Below, one piece after another: positions 7,934 through 14,543 of a stretch of DNA of 20,419 nt. The number at the start of each line of letters is the position of its first letter. Position 1 is the stretch's first letter. Made by a program: the position numbers and the translations under genes. The DNA comes from Tissierellia bacterium (GTDB lineage: Bacteria; Bacillota_A; Clostridia; Tissierellales; Peptoniphilaceae), in contig JAAZCH010000144.1 in assembly GCA_012513395.1 (NCBI GenBank), positions 1-20,419 of the forward strand, given 5' to 3'. The notes below the pieces were generated by a model. The model saw nothing but the letters and a program-made list of their open reading frames with translations. It searched no databases and was not told the DNA's origin.

Positions 7934-8487
7934 TGTTCAATTTTTCGAATTACTTTTGCAGGATTTCCAACTGCCAAACTATTTTCCGGGATAGAGTCTT
8001 TGACAACACTTCCAGCTCCTATTACAGAACCTGATCCTATAGTAACACCTGGTAAAATAACGACATTTCCACCTATCCATACACTATCTCCAATGGAAAT
8101 AGGTTCAGCTAGTTCTAACCCTTTATTTCTAGTTTTGAAATCTAGGGGATGATTTGCAGTATATAGTCCACAGTTAGGTCCCATGTAGACGTTCTTTCCT
8201 ATAGAAATTTTTCCACCATCCATAAAATAACAGTTTCTATTTATATCGCTACATTCTCCTATTTCAATATTCCAGCCATAATCGCATTGAAAAGGAGGGG
8301 TAATACCCGCAGTTTTGTCCATATTTGGAATTAGCTTATCCAAAATTTTTTTTGATTTTTCATCGCTAGGTTTTGTGGTATTAAATTCCATACACAAATC
8401 TTGTGCAATAATTCTATCCTTTACTAAAACCTCGTCAAAGTTTGCATCATACCAAAGGCCCGATAACATTTTTTCTTTTTCAGTCAT
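7927..8487 (-). CDS. Maltose/galactoside-type sugar O-acetyltransferase (hexapeptide repeat)
   Basis: Acetyl-CoA-dependent O-acetyltransferase of the Maa/LacA type, 186 aa, the usual length. The N-terminal Mac domain is visible (EKEKMLSGLWYDA at residues 3-15). It is followed by the left-handed beta-helix with hexapeptide turns (ISIGKNVYMGPNC, ISIGDSVWIGGNVVILPGVTIG, SVIGAGSVVKD) and the active-site histidine H113 in ANHPLD. C-terminal GNPAKVIRKI is typical. AAGGAAA precedes ATG 8487. The physiological acceptor sugar of this family is often unclear. It is encoded against the flanking operons, converges on pyrD and shows no functional link to pyrimidine metabolism. Confidence 0.93.
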   Translation of the reverse strand: MTEKEKMLSGLWYDANFDEVLVKDRIIAQDLCMEFNTTKPSDEKSKKILDKLIPNMDKTAGITPPFQCDYGWNIEIGECSDINRNCYFMDGGKISIGKNVYMGPNCGLYTANHPLDFKTRNKGLELAEPISIGDSVWIGGNVVILPGVTIGSGSVIGAGSVVKDSIPENSLAVGNPAKVIRKIEQK

Positions 8488-8637
8488 AAATTTTCCTTAA
8501 ACTTTCATAATCTCAGTTATACACTGAAACTATAAATAACTTGCACCAATTAAACAGATAATTTCTCGACTTCACATTTAATTTTTTATATCTAAGTCCT
8601 ATAATCCATCAACAAATTATTACGAAGGGCGTAGCCA

Positions 8638-8668
8638 ACTGTACACTGTACGCTGTAAACTGTACACT
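8638..8668 (-). repeat. Heptanucleotide tandem repeat beside the GNAT stop codon
   Basis: On the plus strand the units are ACTGTAC, ACTGTAC, GCTGTAA, ACTGTAC and a partial ACT, which reaches into the stop codon of the gene ending at 8667. Read in the direction of that gene they are GTNTACA-like heptads, followed by GTTGGCTACGCC. The rest of the 179-nt gap (8488-8666) between the two minus-strand genes holds no ORF or strong terminator that I can see. Confidence 0.65.
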
Positions 8669-9491
8669 AGAGGATGTATTCCATTACTAACAAATTATAA
8701 ATCTCATTGTAATTCATATTTCTCAGCAGTTCTTTGTACTCTTCATTTTCTTTTGGGAAAATTGCTGTTAGTTTTTTTGCTCCCATTTCATTAGCTTTTA
8801 TCATTGCGGACTTTGCTATAAATTCTAAATCGCCCAAAGCAAGAGCGATGAATAATCCTCTATCTTTTAGCATTCTTGCTCCAAGAATTAATAGATTGTC
8901 TCCGTATTTGTAAACCATGCCTTCATCGATAAACCACTGAAGATTTTTTTCGTTTACTTCGTAGAAGGTGCGATTAAGGGATATGAGTTTTCCCCACTCT
9001 GATTTTATTTTTGGGATGTCTAATTCATCAAGACTAGTAACTTTTTGAAACTTGAATTCTCCTAAGAGATCTCCCTTCAATTCAATATCGAAGTTGGCTA
9101 ATTCGGCTGCCAAAGAGAAGTGCATTAACTCGGCGAGACCTTTGCTCGTATCGTTATATCTTTCTGTGTACATTCTAATTGCTGGTGCGTTTTGCTTTTT
9201 GCCGTATTCTAAATAGTCCTTATAAATTAATTTTCCAGCGCCCATTCCTTGGTAGTCTTTGTGAACACGCAAGGTTTCTAACCACCCTGAACCATCTGGA
9301 AGTGTGGAATATCTCCCCATTCCTATTAAACTGCCATCGCCATAATCTACTACGAAGATTTCGCCAGGCGTTTCTTCAAAAAAGAATTTGGCATTATCTT
9401 CGATGTAAATTAATGTGGGTGTTGAGTTTTTTTCTATCTCGATTAAACTCTGTAAATCTTCAATTGTAGCTACTCTAGTCTTAAATTCCAT
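8667..9491 (-). CDS. GNAT-family N-acetyltransferase, probable tandem-domain protein
   Basis: 274 aa. The N-terminal half (about 1-140) is a recognisable GNAT fold with a LETLRVHKDYQGMGAGKLIY stretch (71-90), whose QGMGAG is the acetyl-CoA pyrophosphate loop. The C-terminal half (about 150-274) looks like a degenerate second GNAT-like domain without that loop. The acceptor is unknown. Start: GGAGGT sits 4 nt before ATG 9491, while an upstream in-frame TTG at 9503 overlaps the SD and is rejected. Transcribed from an extended -10 promoter that faces the one of the radical SAM gene. A heptad repeat abuts its stop. Confidence 0.85.
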   Translation of the reverse strand: MEFKTRVATIEDLQSLIEIEKNSTPTLIYIEDNAKFFFEETPGEIFVVDYGDGSLIGMGRYSTLPDGSGWLETLRVHKDYQGMGAGKLIYKDYLEYGKKQNAPAIRMYTERYNDTSKGLAELMHFSLAAELANFDIELKGDLLGEFKFQKVTSLDELDIPKIKSEWGKLISLNRTFYEVNEKNLQWFIDEGMVYKYGDNLLILGARMLKDRGLFIALALGDLEFIAKSAMIKANEMGAKKLTAIFPKENEEYKELLRNMNYNEIYNLLVMEYIL

Positions 9492-9521
9492 ATGTACCTC
9501 CAAATTAATTAATCTTCTTCA

Positions 9522-9530
9522 AGTATACCA
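9522..9530 (-). promoter_or_regulatory. Extended -10 promoter element for the GNAT gene
   Basis: Read on the minus strand this is TGGTATACT, an extended -10 (TGN plus TATACT) about 31 nt upstream of the ATG at 9491. No convincing -35 is seen, as is common for extended -10 promoters. Confidence 0.5.
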
Positions 9531-9551
9531 TTTATTTACCCATAAATCTTG

Positions 9552-9560
9552 TGATATACT
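9552..9560 (+). promoter_or_regulatory. Extended -10 promoter element for the radical SAM operon
   Basis: TGATATACT is an extended -10. A weak TTATTT is found 17 nt upstream of the hexamer. The predicted transcript start (about 9567) leaves a leader of only about 9 nt before the TTG start at 9576. It mirrors the minus-strand element at 9522-9530, so the two promoters are divergent and their polymerase footprints would overlap. Confidence 0.55.
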
Positions 9561-9575
9561 ATAGTCGGTGATAAA

Positions 9576-11270
9576 TTGAAAATACTATTAATAGGAATAA
9601 ATGCCAAATATTCTCATCAAAATTTGGCATTACATTATATAAAACAATATTCAAAAGTAAATACGAAGGTTTTGGAATTTAATATTAACCAAAACATTGA
9701 AACAATATACGGAGAAATTCTTAAAGAAGAAGCTGATGTAATTGGTTTTTCTTCTTACATTTGGAACATAGAATTTATTCAAAGACTAAGCAGTGATTTG
9801 AAAATGGCAAATCCTAATGTGAAAATAATTTGGGGTGGACCGGAAGTGTCCTTCGATACAAAAGAATTATTAGAAGACAATCCTGCCGTAGATATTATAA
9901 TTCGGGGGGAAGGTGAAGAAACTTCCAAAGAATTATTCAATGGATTGACGACAGAAATGGACTTATCTAAAACCTATGGGATAAGTTACCGAGATGGGGA
10001 CAAGATTTTTATAAATCCTGAAAGAGAACTTATAAAAAATTTAGACGACATTCCATCGCCATTTTTTGATATGGAAATTCAAAAAGGGAAACTTCTATAC
10101 TATGAAATGTCTCGAGGTTGTCCTTTTAAATGTGCTTACTGCCTTTCATCTACGATAAAAGGCGTGAGATATTTTAGCGAAGAAAGAATTAAATCCGATC
10201 TTTTAAAGATTATGGAGTTTGACGTGGACACCGTAAAATTAGTAGATAGAACTTTTAATTCCAATGAAGCATTTTCCATTAGGATTATGGAATTTATAAA
10301 AGAACACGCTCCAGAGGGAATGTGTTTTCATATGGAATTGATGGCTCATATGATTAGTGATGAGTTTTTAGAATTTTTAAAGGACATGCCAGTGGGATTA
10401 TTCCAATTTGAAATCGGAATACAATCTACAAACCCTGACACATTGAGAGAGATTTATAGAATTACAAACTTAGAGCGACTTGCTCATAGTGTTAAAACCA
10501 TTAGATCTTATAATAATATTCATCAACACGTGGATCTAATAGCAGGACTGCCGTATGAAGATTACGATTCATTCAAAGAAAGTTTTAATTATGCTTATAA
10601 TCTAGGAGCGGAGAAGTTACAATTAGGGTTTTTGAAATTATTGCGAGGTTCTAGGCTTAGAATCGATGCAGATAAACTGGGACTCAAATATTCTAAATTT
10701 CCAACTTATGACATTATTTCTACTGATTGGCTTACTCCATTAGAGCTTAGACAGCTTAAGATGATAGAAGACGTAGTAGAAAAATTTTCCAATGAAGATT
10801 ATTTTAAGTGGACTTTAGAATTTTTGATAGATGAGGAAAATCCCTTTGAATTTTTTGAAAGCTTTGCAACATTTTGGGAAAAGCATAATTACCATATGAA
10901 ATCCCATTCTAGGGAATCTCTATACAAAATCTTCACAGAATATCTAGAAGATAGAACAGATTTCGAAGCAGTAGTGGAAATCTTGCGGCTAGATTATTTG
11001 TTAAATCAAAACGCATTGCCTAAGGCATACCTTAACCCACAGGGAATCGACTTAAAATCCTATCACGATTTATTAAAGGATGAGAAAATTAGAGAAGGCT
11101 TTAAAATCTCTATGGATATTCCTACAAAGAAATTGGTAAATGAATTTAAATTTGAAGGATTTGGATTTGGTGGGCAGCGTGCCGTTTTTGGGTTTTATTA
11201 TACAAAAGAGGGTACAATTAGATTAGACATTACAGAGGACTACGAAAGGATTACTAATGGAATATATTAA
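9576..11270 (+). CDS. B12-binding-domain radical SAM protein with DUF4080-like C-terminus
   Basis: 564 aa. Residues 1-120 form a Rossmann-like B12-binding-type domain (start KILLIGINAKYSH, then GFSSYIW, IIWGGPE and IIRGEGEE); a classical DxHxxG cobalamin motif is not seen. The radical SAM core follows with the 4Fe-4S cysteines C182, C186 and C189 in SRGCPFKCAYC, then FQFEIGIQS and DLIAGLPYED strands. About 370-560 resembles the DUF4080 region found with such proteins in Firmicutes. The family generates a 5'-deoxyadenosyl radical or methylates; the substrate here is unknown. TTG 9576 is chosen because the conserved beta-1 strand starts at once; only a weak GGTG precedes it. It overlaps the next gene by 14 nt. 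Confidence 0.9.
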   Translation: MKILLIGINAKYSHQNLALHYIKQYSKVNTKVLEFNINQNIETIYGEILKEEADVIGFSSYIWNIEFIQRLSSDLKMANPNVKIIWGGPEVSFDTKELLEDNPAVDIIIRGEGEETSKELFNGLTTEMDLSKTYGISYRDGDKIFINPERELIKNLDDIPSPFFDMEIQKGKLLYYEMSRGCPFKCAYCLSSTIKGVRYFSEERIKSDLLKIMEFDVDTVKLVDRTFNSNEAFSIRIMEFIKEHAPEGMCFHMELMAHMISDEFLEFLKDMPVGLFQFEIGIQSTNPDTLREIYRITNLERLAHSVKTIRSYNNIHQHVDLIAGLPYEDYDSFKESFNYAYNLGAEKLQLGFLKLLRGSRLRIDADKLGLKYSKFPTYDIISTDWLTPLELRQLKMIEDVVEKFSNEDYFKWTLEFLIDEENPFEFFESFATFWEKHNYHMKSHSRESLYKIFTEYLEDRTDFEAVVEILRLDYLLNQNALPKAYLNPQGIDLKSYHDLLKDEKIREGFKISMDIPTKKLVNEFKFEGFGFGGQRAVFGFYYTKEGTIRLDITEDYERITNGIY

Positions 11271-11973
11271 AGATTTAATAAACGTGTACAAAAAAGCAGG
11301 AAAAGATACCTTGAATATAATTACGAAGAATCCACTTATTATCTTCTTGCCTCTTTTATATTCAATGGGATATGGAATAATTCAGATTATGTCATTTAGG
11401 CTGGGATTTGGATTTTCTAGATTTTGGGGAGTTATAGTGGGGCTGATTGAGGCTATGTTACTTTCTAGTTATTTTACACAAATGAATGACGGCATTAATT
11501 ACAATAGATTGAGTTTGAAATTAAATTCTTTTCAAGATGGATTTTTTATGTATCTGTGGAATATCTACTTCATGAAGTTTGTATTTTATTTGGCTTCCTT
11601 GTTTTTAGGGGGCGTTTTAAATATTGGATATGTAGCTCTTGCTAGCTTCGTCTTATTCAATGGAGCAGGAGAAGCTATTTATATTAGAAATGTCCAAAGA
11701 GAAGATACATTTATTTATCCCTTAAATTATCTAAAAGACAACTGGCATATTTGGATACCCCATGTGGCTTTATATATTTTAGCCTTGCAAAGAATACGAA
11801 TGGGAGTTTCGGTAAATCCTTTGAGCATGTATCTGTCAGCCCACGGTCTTTATTTCAATGACCATACAATTATACTTCTAGTAATGGGATTGTATTTTAC
11901 ATTTAGAGGAGTATTATTCAAAAACACTTACAACTCAACCATACGAAAGAGAAAATATATGGGGTGGAATTGA
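11257..11973 (+). CDS. Multipass membrane protein of unknown function
   Basis: 238 aa that I do not recognise. About six hydrophobic segments are visible (roughly 26-47, 55-75, 99-116, 117-135, 165-180, 203-221), with an amphipathic charged N-terminus (KDLINVYKKAGKDTLNIITKNP) and a basic tail ending IRKRKYMGWN. The layout (charged start, then NPLIIFLPLLY) is like that of membrane proteins in which an N-terminal amphipathic stretch precedes a helical bundle. AAAGGA lies 6 nt before ATG 11257. It overlaps the radical SAM gene by 14 nt and the TPR gene by 1 nt, so the three are translated together. No function is assigned. Confidence 0.8.
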   Translation: MEYIKDLINVYKKAGKDTLNIITKNPLIIFLPLLYSMGYGIIQIMSFRLGFGFSRFWGVIVGLIEAMLLSSYFTQMNDGINYNRLSLKLNSFQDGFFMYLWNIYFMKFVFYLASLFLGGVLNIGYVALASFVLFNGAGEAIYIRNVQREDTFIYPLNYLKDNWHIWIPHVALYILALQRIRMGVSVNPLSMYLSAHGLYFNDHTIILLVMGLYFTFRGVLFKNTYNSTIRKRKYMGWN

Positions 11974-13082
11974 TGATTTACAAAGATAAAATTAGAGAAA
12001 GACTAGAAGATATTTCTTATTTGGAATTAAAAGAAGGTGCATCTGTAAAAGTTGGAGAAGAAAAATTTTATGGGTATTTGCCATTACCTATTTTAAACTC
12101 AAGGCTTGTGGACTTGGTAAAAGAAACCGTAGAGGATATACCGGGAGAATATTTTCTGGAAGGTATGATTTATGTATTGTCCTTGGATTTTGAAAATGAA
12201 TACGCAAAACAATACATTGATTTCATCAAATCCTACACAAAAGATATAAAGGGCTATCTATTTTCCAAAGGAGTCGAATTTGTTAACAAAGAAGACTATA
12301 TGGAAGGAATAATTTATTTGGATGCTTTAAGGAATTTGGATTTAGCAGATGAAAAAGTTTATTTCGCCTTGGGAACGGCATTGGAAAATTTGGATATTAC
12401 AATTTTTACAGACTTAGAAAAAACCAATCACGCCATCGACATCATGAACACCTACGAAAAAGTTTTAAATATCGACGATGAATTTTCCCTGGCTCATTAC
12501 AAATTGGGATACATTTACAGAGAGTTCGGTCAATTTGTTAAAGCAAAATTGTCTTTTGAAAAGTTTTTGAACTTAGATAAAAATGATTTTAGATTGCAAG
12601 AAGTTAGGGAAGTCTTGGAAGATTTAGAGTCAGAAACTCTGAGAGAAGAAGCTATCTTGGAGATGAACTCAGGAAATTATGAAAACGCACTGGAGAAGCT
12701 ATTAAAAGTTAATCCCAACAAACGAGACGATTTATTTTATTATCATTTGAGTCTTTGTTACGGGAATTTAAAAGAGTATGACGCATCCCTCGATGCCATA
12801 AACATTGCCATAGAGATGGAAGACATCAGCATCTATCACAACCAAAAAGCCATAGCCTACCAAGGACAGGGACACTTGGATTTGGCAAGAGCAGAATTGG
12901 AAAACGCCTTGGAAAAATTCGGCACAGATTATTACCTCAACTTTAATCTAGGTACGATTCTATATAATCAAGGAAATACAGAAGAAGCAATTGAAAATTT
13001 TGAAGAAGCATATCGAGTAGAACCTAGCGAAGAATTACTGGATATTATAAATCAATTGGAAAATGCACTGGATAGTAATTAA
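11973..13082 (+). CDS. Tetratricopeptide-repeat protein
   Basis: 369 aa, no signal peptide or membrane segment, strongly acidic. The C-terminal two thirds are TPR-like helical pairs: for example SLAHYKLGYIYREFGQFVKA, then LFYYHLSLCYGNLKEYDASL, IYHNQKAIAYQGQGHLDLAR and YLNFNLGTILYNQGNTEEAI, each with the W/L-G-Y-A/P spacing. The N-terminal 100 residues are a non-TPR helical region. Start: GGGGTGG (11961-11967) lies 5 nt before ATG 11973, which overlaps the preceding stop (TGATG); upstream GTG/TTG codons are rejected. TPR proteins act as scaffolds; a cytoplasmic partner role for the membrane protein encoded just before is inferred from the coupling only. Confidence 0.88.
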   Translation: MIYKDKIRERLEDISYLELKEGASVKVGEEKFYGYLPLPILNSRLVDLVKETVEDIPGEYFLEGMIYVLSLDFENEYAKQYIDFIKSYTKDIKGYLFSKGVEFVNKEDYMEGIIYLDALRNLDLADEKVYFALGTALENLDITIFTDLEKTNHAIDIMNTYEKVLNIDDEFSLAHYKLGYIYREFGQFVKAKLSFEKFLNLDKNDFRLQEVREVLEDLESETLREEAILEMNSGNYENALEKLLKVNPNKRDDLFYYHLSLCYGNLKEYDASLDAINIAIEMEDISIYHNQKAIAYQGQGHLDLARAELENALEKFGTDYYLNFNLGTILYNQGNTEEAIENFEEAYRVEPSEELLDIINQLENALDSN

Positions 13083-13107
13083 TAGAAAGCTTGCGGCTAT
13101 ACTAAAC

Positions 13108-13133
13108 GTATTTTAATTTTTCGATTGAAATAC
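13108..13133 (+). terminator. Weak AT-rich hairpin after the TPR gene
   Basis: A 10-bp stem (13108-13117 with 13124-13133, one G-U) and 6-nt loop, followed by ATTGTAATATTTT. The T tract is poor, so termination here is uncertain. Confidence 0.4.
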
Positions 13134-13177
13134 ATTGTAATATTTTCGTAAAATGACTTAAAATCGTTTTCCATTGA

Positions 13178-13206
13178 TTGACAAAATTATTGTAAATTGA
13201 TAACAT
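13178..13206 (+). promoter_or_regulatory. Promoter of the purine operon
   Basis: A consensus TTGACA (13178-13183), 17-nt spacer and TAACAT (13201-13206) preceded by TGA. It sits 26 nt upstream of the riboswitch aptamer. The TTGTAAATTGATAACATATA context closely repeats the promoter of the operon starting at 874. Confidence 0.75.
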
Positions 13207-13231
13207 ATAGTCGAAAGAATTAAATAATAAA

Positions 13232-13333
13232 TGAAAGTATGTCTAGGGATCCGAGGGCTAACCTATAGGACCGAGCGGCATAGATGCTCACGCATTACAC
13301 CTAAGGGAAAAAAGCCCAGAGGGGTAGGTTTCA
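13232..13333 (+). promoter_or_regulatory. PRPP riboswitch (ykkC class, subtype 2b)
   Basis: The leader has the order of conserved blocks of ykkC-class RNAs: GAAAGTATGTCTAGGGATCCG (as GAAAGT.TGTCTAGGG.TCCG in known PRPP aptamers), then AGGACCGAG, CGCATTACACC, AAGGGA, AAGCCCAG and GGGTAGGTTTC. TGAAA (13232-13236) can pair with TTTCA (13329-13333) to close the element. The 3' features and purine-gene context fit the PRPP subtype rather than guanidine or ppGpp. Bound PRPP should stabilise the aptamer and block the overlapping terminator, switching the operon on when PRPP is plentiful. An open frame running through this region into purC is not a real protein. Confidence 0.9.
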
Positions 13334-13355
13334 AACACCTACCCTTCTGGGCTTT
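13311..13355 (+). terminator. Riboswitch-controlled terminator hairpin before purC
   Basis: A 19-bp stem (13311-13329 with 13337-13355, one G-U pair) and 7-nt loop, followed by AATATTTTAT. Its 5' arm is the 3' part of the PRPP aptamer, so the two structures exclude each other. The T run is interrupted, and the purC SD starts only 11 nt later, so an added effect on translation is possible. Confidence 0.85.
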
Positions 13356-13374
13356 AATATTTTATGGGGGATAT

Positions 13375-14052
13375 ATGGAAAAAATTTATACTGGTAAAAC
13401 AAAAGACGTATACCAAATGGAAAACGGAAATATCTGTCTTAAATTCAAAGACGATGTGACAGGAGTGAATGGAGTATTCGACCCTGGTGCTAACGAGGTG
13501 GGACTTACCATCGAAGGTGCGGGTAAAGAAGGATTGAAGCTTACAAAATTTTTCTATGAGGACTTAAATAATCGTGGAATTAAAACCCACTATATTAATT
13601 CCAATCTAGAAGAAAATACTATGGAAGTTAAAAAGGCTCATTTTTTCGGTGAAGGTGTGGAAGTAATTTGCCGATTTAAGGCTGTGGGAAGTTTCATTAG
13701 AAGATATGGAAAGTACGCAAAAGATGGAGATGTACTTGACTCTTACGTAGAAATCACCTTGAAAGACGATGAACGAAACGATCCCCTTATTACAGATGAG
13801 GGATTAGAGATGCTCGGCATCATGTCGAAAGACGAGTATAAGGTTATAACACAAATGACAAAGAAAATTGCAAATATCGTGAAAGATATTTTAGGAACAA
13901 AAGGTTTAGAACTTTATGACATTAAATTGGAATTCGGAAGAGATGACGATGGGGAAATTATGCTCATCGATGAAATTTCCGGTGGAAGCATGCGGGTTTA
14001 CAAAGGTGAAGAGAAAATAGATCCTTTGGATATTCATAGGTTTTTAATTTAG
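13375..14052 (+). CDS. purC: Phosphoribosylaminoimidazole-succinocarboxamide (SAICAR) synthase
   Basis: Joins CAIR and aspartate with ATP in purine synthesis. 225 aa from ATG 13375, with GGGGG (13366-13370) 4 nt upstream; an in-frame ATG at 13231 lies inside the riboswitch and is rejected. Motifs are the N-terminal IYTGKTKDVY glycine-rich nucleotide loop (4-13), VEVICRFKAVGSFIRRYG (96-112), ELYDIKLEFG (179-188) and LIDEISGGSMRVY (197-209). The last differs from the usual DE.SPD..R.W form, and the region FDPGANEVGLTIEGAGKEG (35-53) lacks the common NNxIS string, so this is a divergent short form of PurC. First gene of the operon; purE follows after 8 nt. Confidence 0.92.
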   Translation: MEKIYTGKTKDVYQMENGNICLKFKDDVTGVNGVFDPGANEVGLTIEGAGKEGLKLTKFFYEDLNNRGIKTHYINSNLEENTMEVKKAHFFGEGVEVICRFKAVGSFIRRYGKYAKDGDVLDSYVEITLKDDERNDPLITDEGLEMLGIMSKDEYKVITQMTKKIANIVKDILGTKGLELYDIKLEFGRDDDGEIMLIDEISGGSMRVYKGEEKIDPLDIHRFLI

Positions 14053-14060
14053 GAGGAGCC

Positions 14061-14528
14061 ATGATAAGTGTAGTAATGGGAAGTGCTAGTGATAGCCACA
14101 TCGCAGAGAAGGTAGTAAAGATTCTCAAAGAATTCGGCGTTGAGTATGAAGTGAAAGTAATTTCTGCCCACAGGGCATTAAACGTTTTGAAAGATTATAT
14201 AGATAAAACTGATTCAAAAGTGATTATCGCAATGGCTGGAAAAGCTGCTCATCTTGGAGGAGTTATAGCAGGCATGACTACAAAGCCGGTAATTGGAATC
14301 CCTATAAAATCCAGTACCATGGACGGATTAGATTCACTTTTGTCTACAGTACAAATGCCTAGGGGAATTCCTGTGGCGACAGTTGCCATAGACGGTGGAG
14401 AAAATGCAGCACTTCTTGCAATTTCTATGTTGGCCATTGAAGATGAAGATTTAAAAACTAAACTTAATGATTATAGAAAACATCTAGAAGCTGAAGTAAT
14501 TCAAGCTGATTTAGATTTAGAAATTTAA
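14061..14528 (+). CDS. purE: N5-CAIR mutase / AIR carboxylase
   Basis: Forms CAIR for PurC. 155 aa with MGSASD (6-11), SAHR (35-38), AGKAAHLGG (59-67), PVIGIPI and DSLLSTVQMPRG (91-102), ending in the class I-like ATVAIDGGENAALLA. It resembles class I PurE, which needs N5-CAIR made by PurK, but has AGKAAHLGG in place of AGGAAHLPG and HRAL in place of HRTP. No purK is found in the window. Either purK is elsewhere or this variant carboxylates AIR directly with CO2; the sequence alone does not decide. AGGAGG (14051-14056) overlaps the purC stop. Confidence 0.93.
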   Translation: MISVVMGSASDSHIAEKVVKILKEFGVEYEVKVISAHRALNVLKDYIDKTDSKVIIAMAGKAAHLGGVIAGMTTKPVIGIPIKSSTMDGLDSLLSTVQMPRGIPVATVAIDGGENAALLAISMLAIEDEDLKTKLNDYRKHLEAEVIQADLDLEI

Positions 14529-14543
14529 TAGGAGTGAAAAACT

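Noticed and set aside
7874..8152. Plus-strand open frame across the pyrD terminator
   Set aside because: It starts inside the heptad repeat, spans the terminator and is antisense to the acetyltransferase.
8513..8527. Small hairpin upstream of the sugar acetyltransferase gene
   Set aside because: Only a 5-bp stem, too weak to call a regulatory structure.
7853..8668. Heptad repeats as a CRISPR array
   Set aside because: Units are 7 nt with no spacers and no cas genes nearby.
13231..13374. In-frame N-terminal extension of purC starting at ATG 13231
   Set aside because: It runs through the PRPP riboswitch and terminator hairpin; purC begins at 13375 after a strong SD and matches the family N-terminus there.
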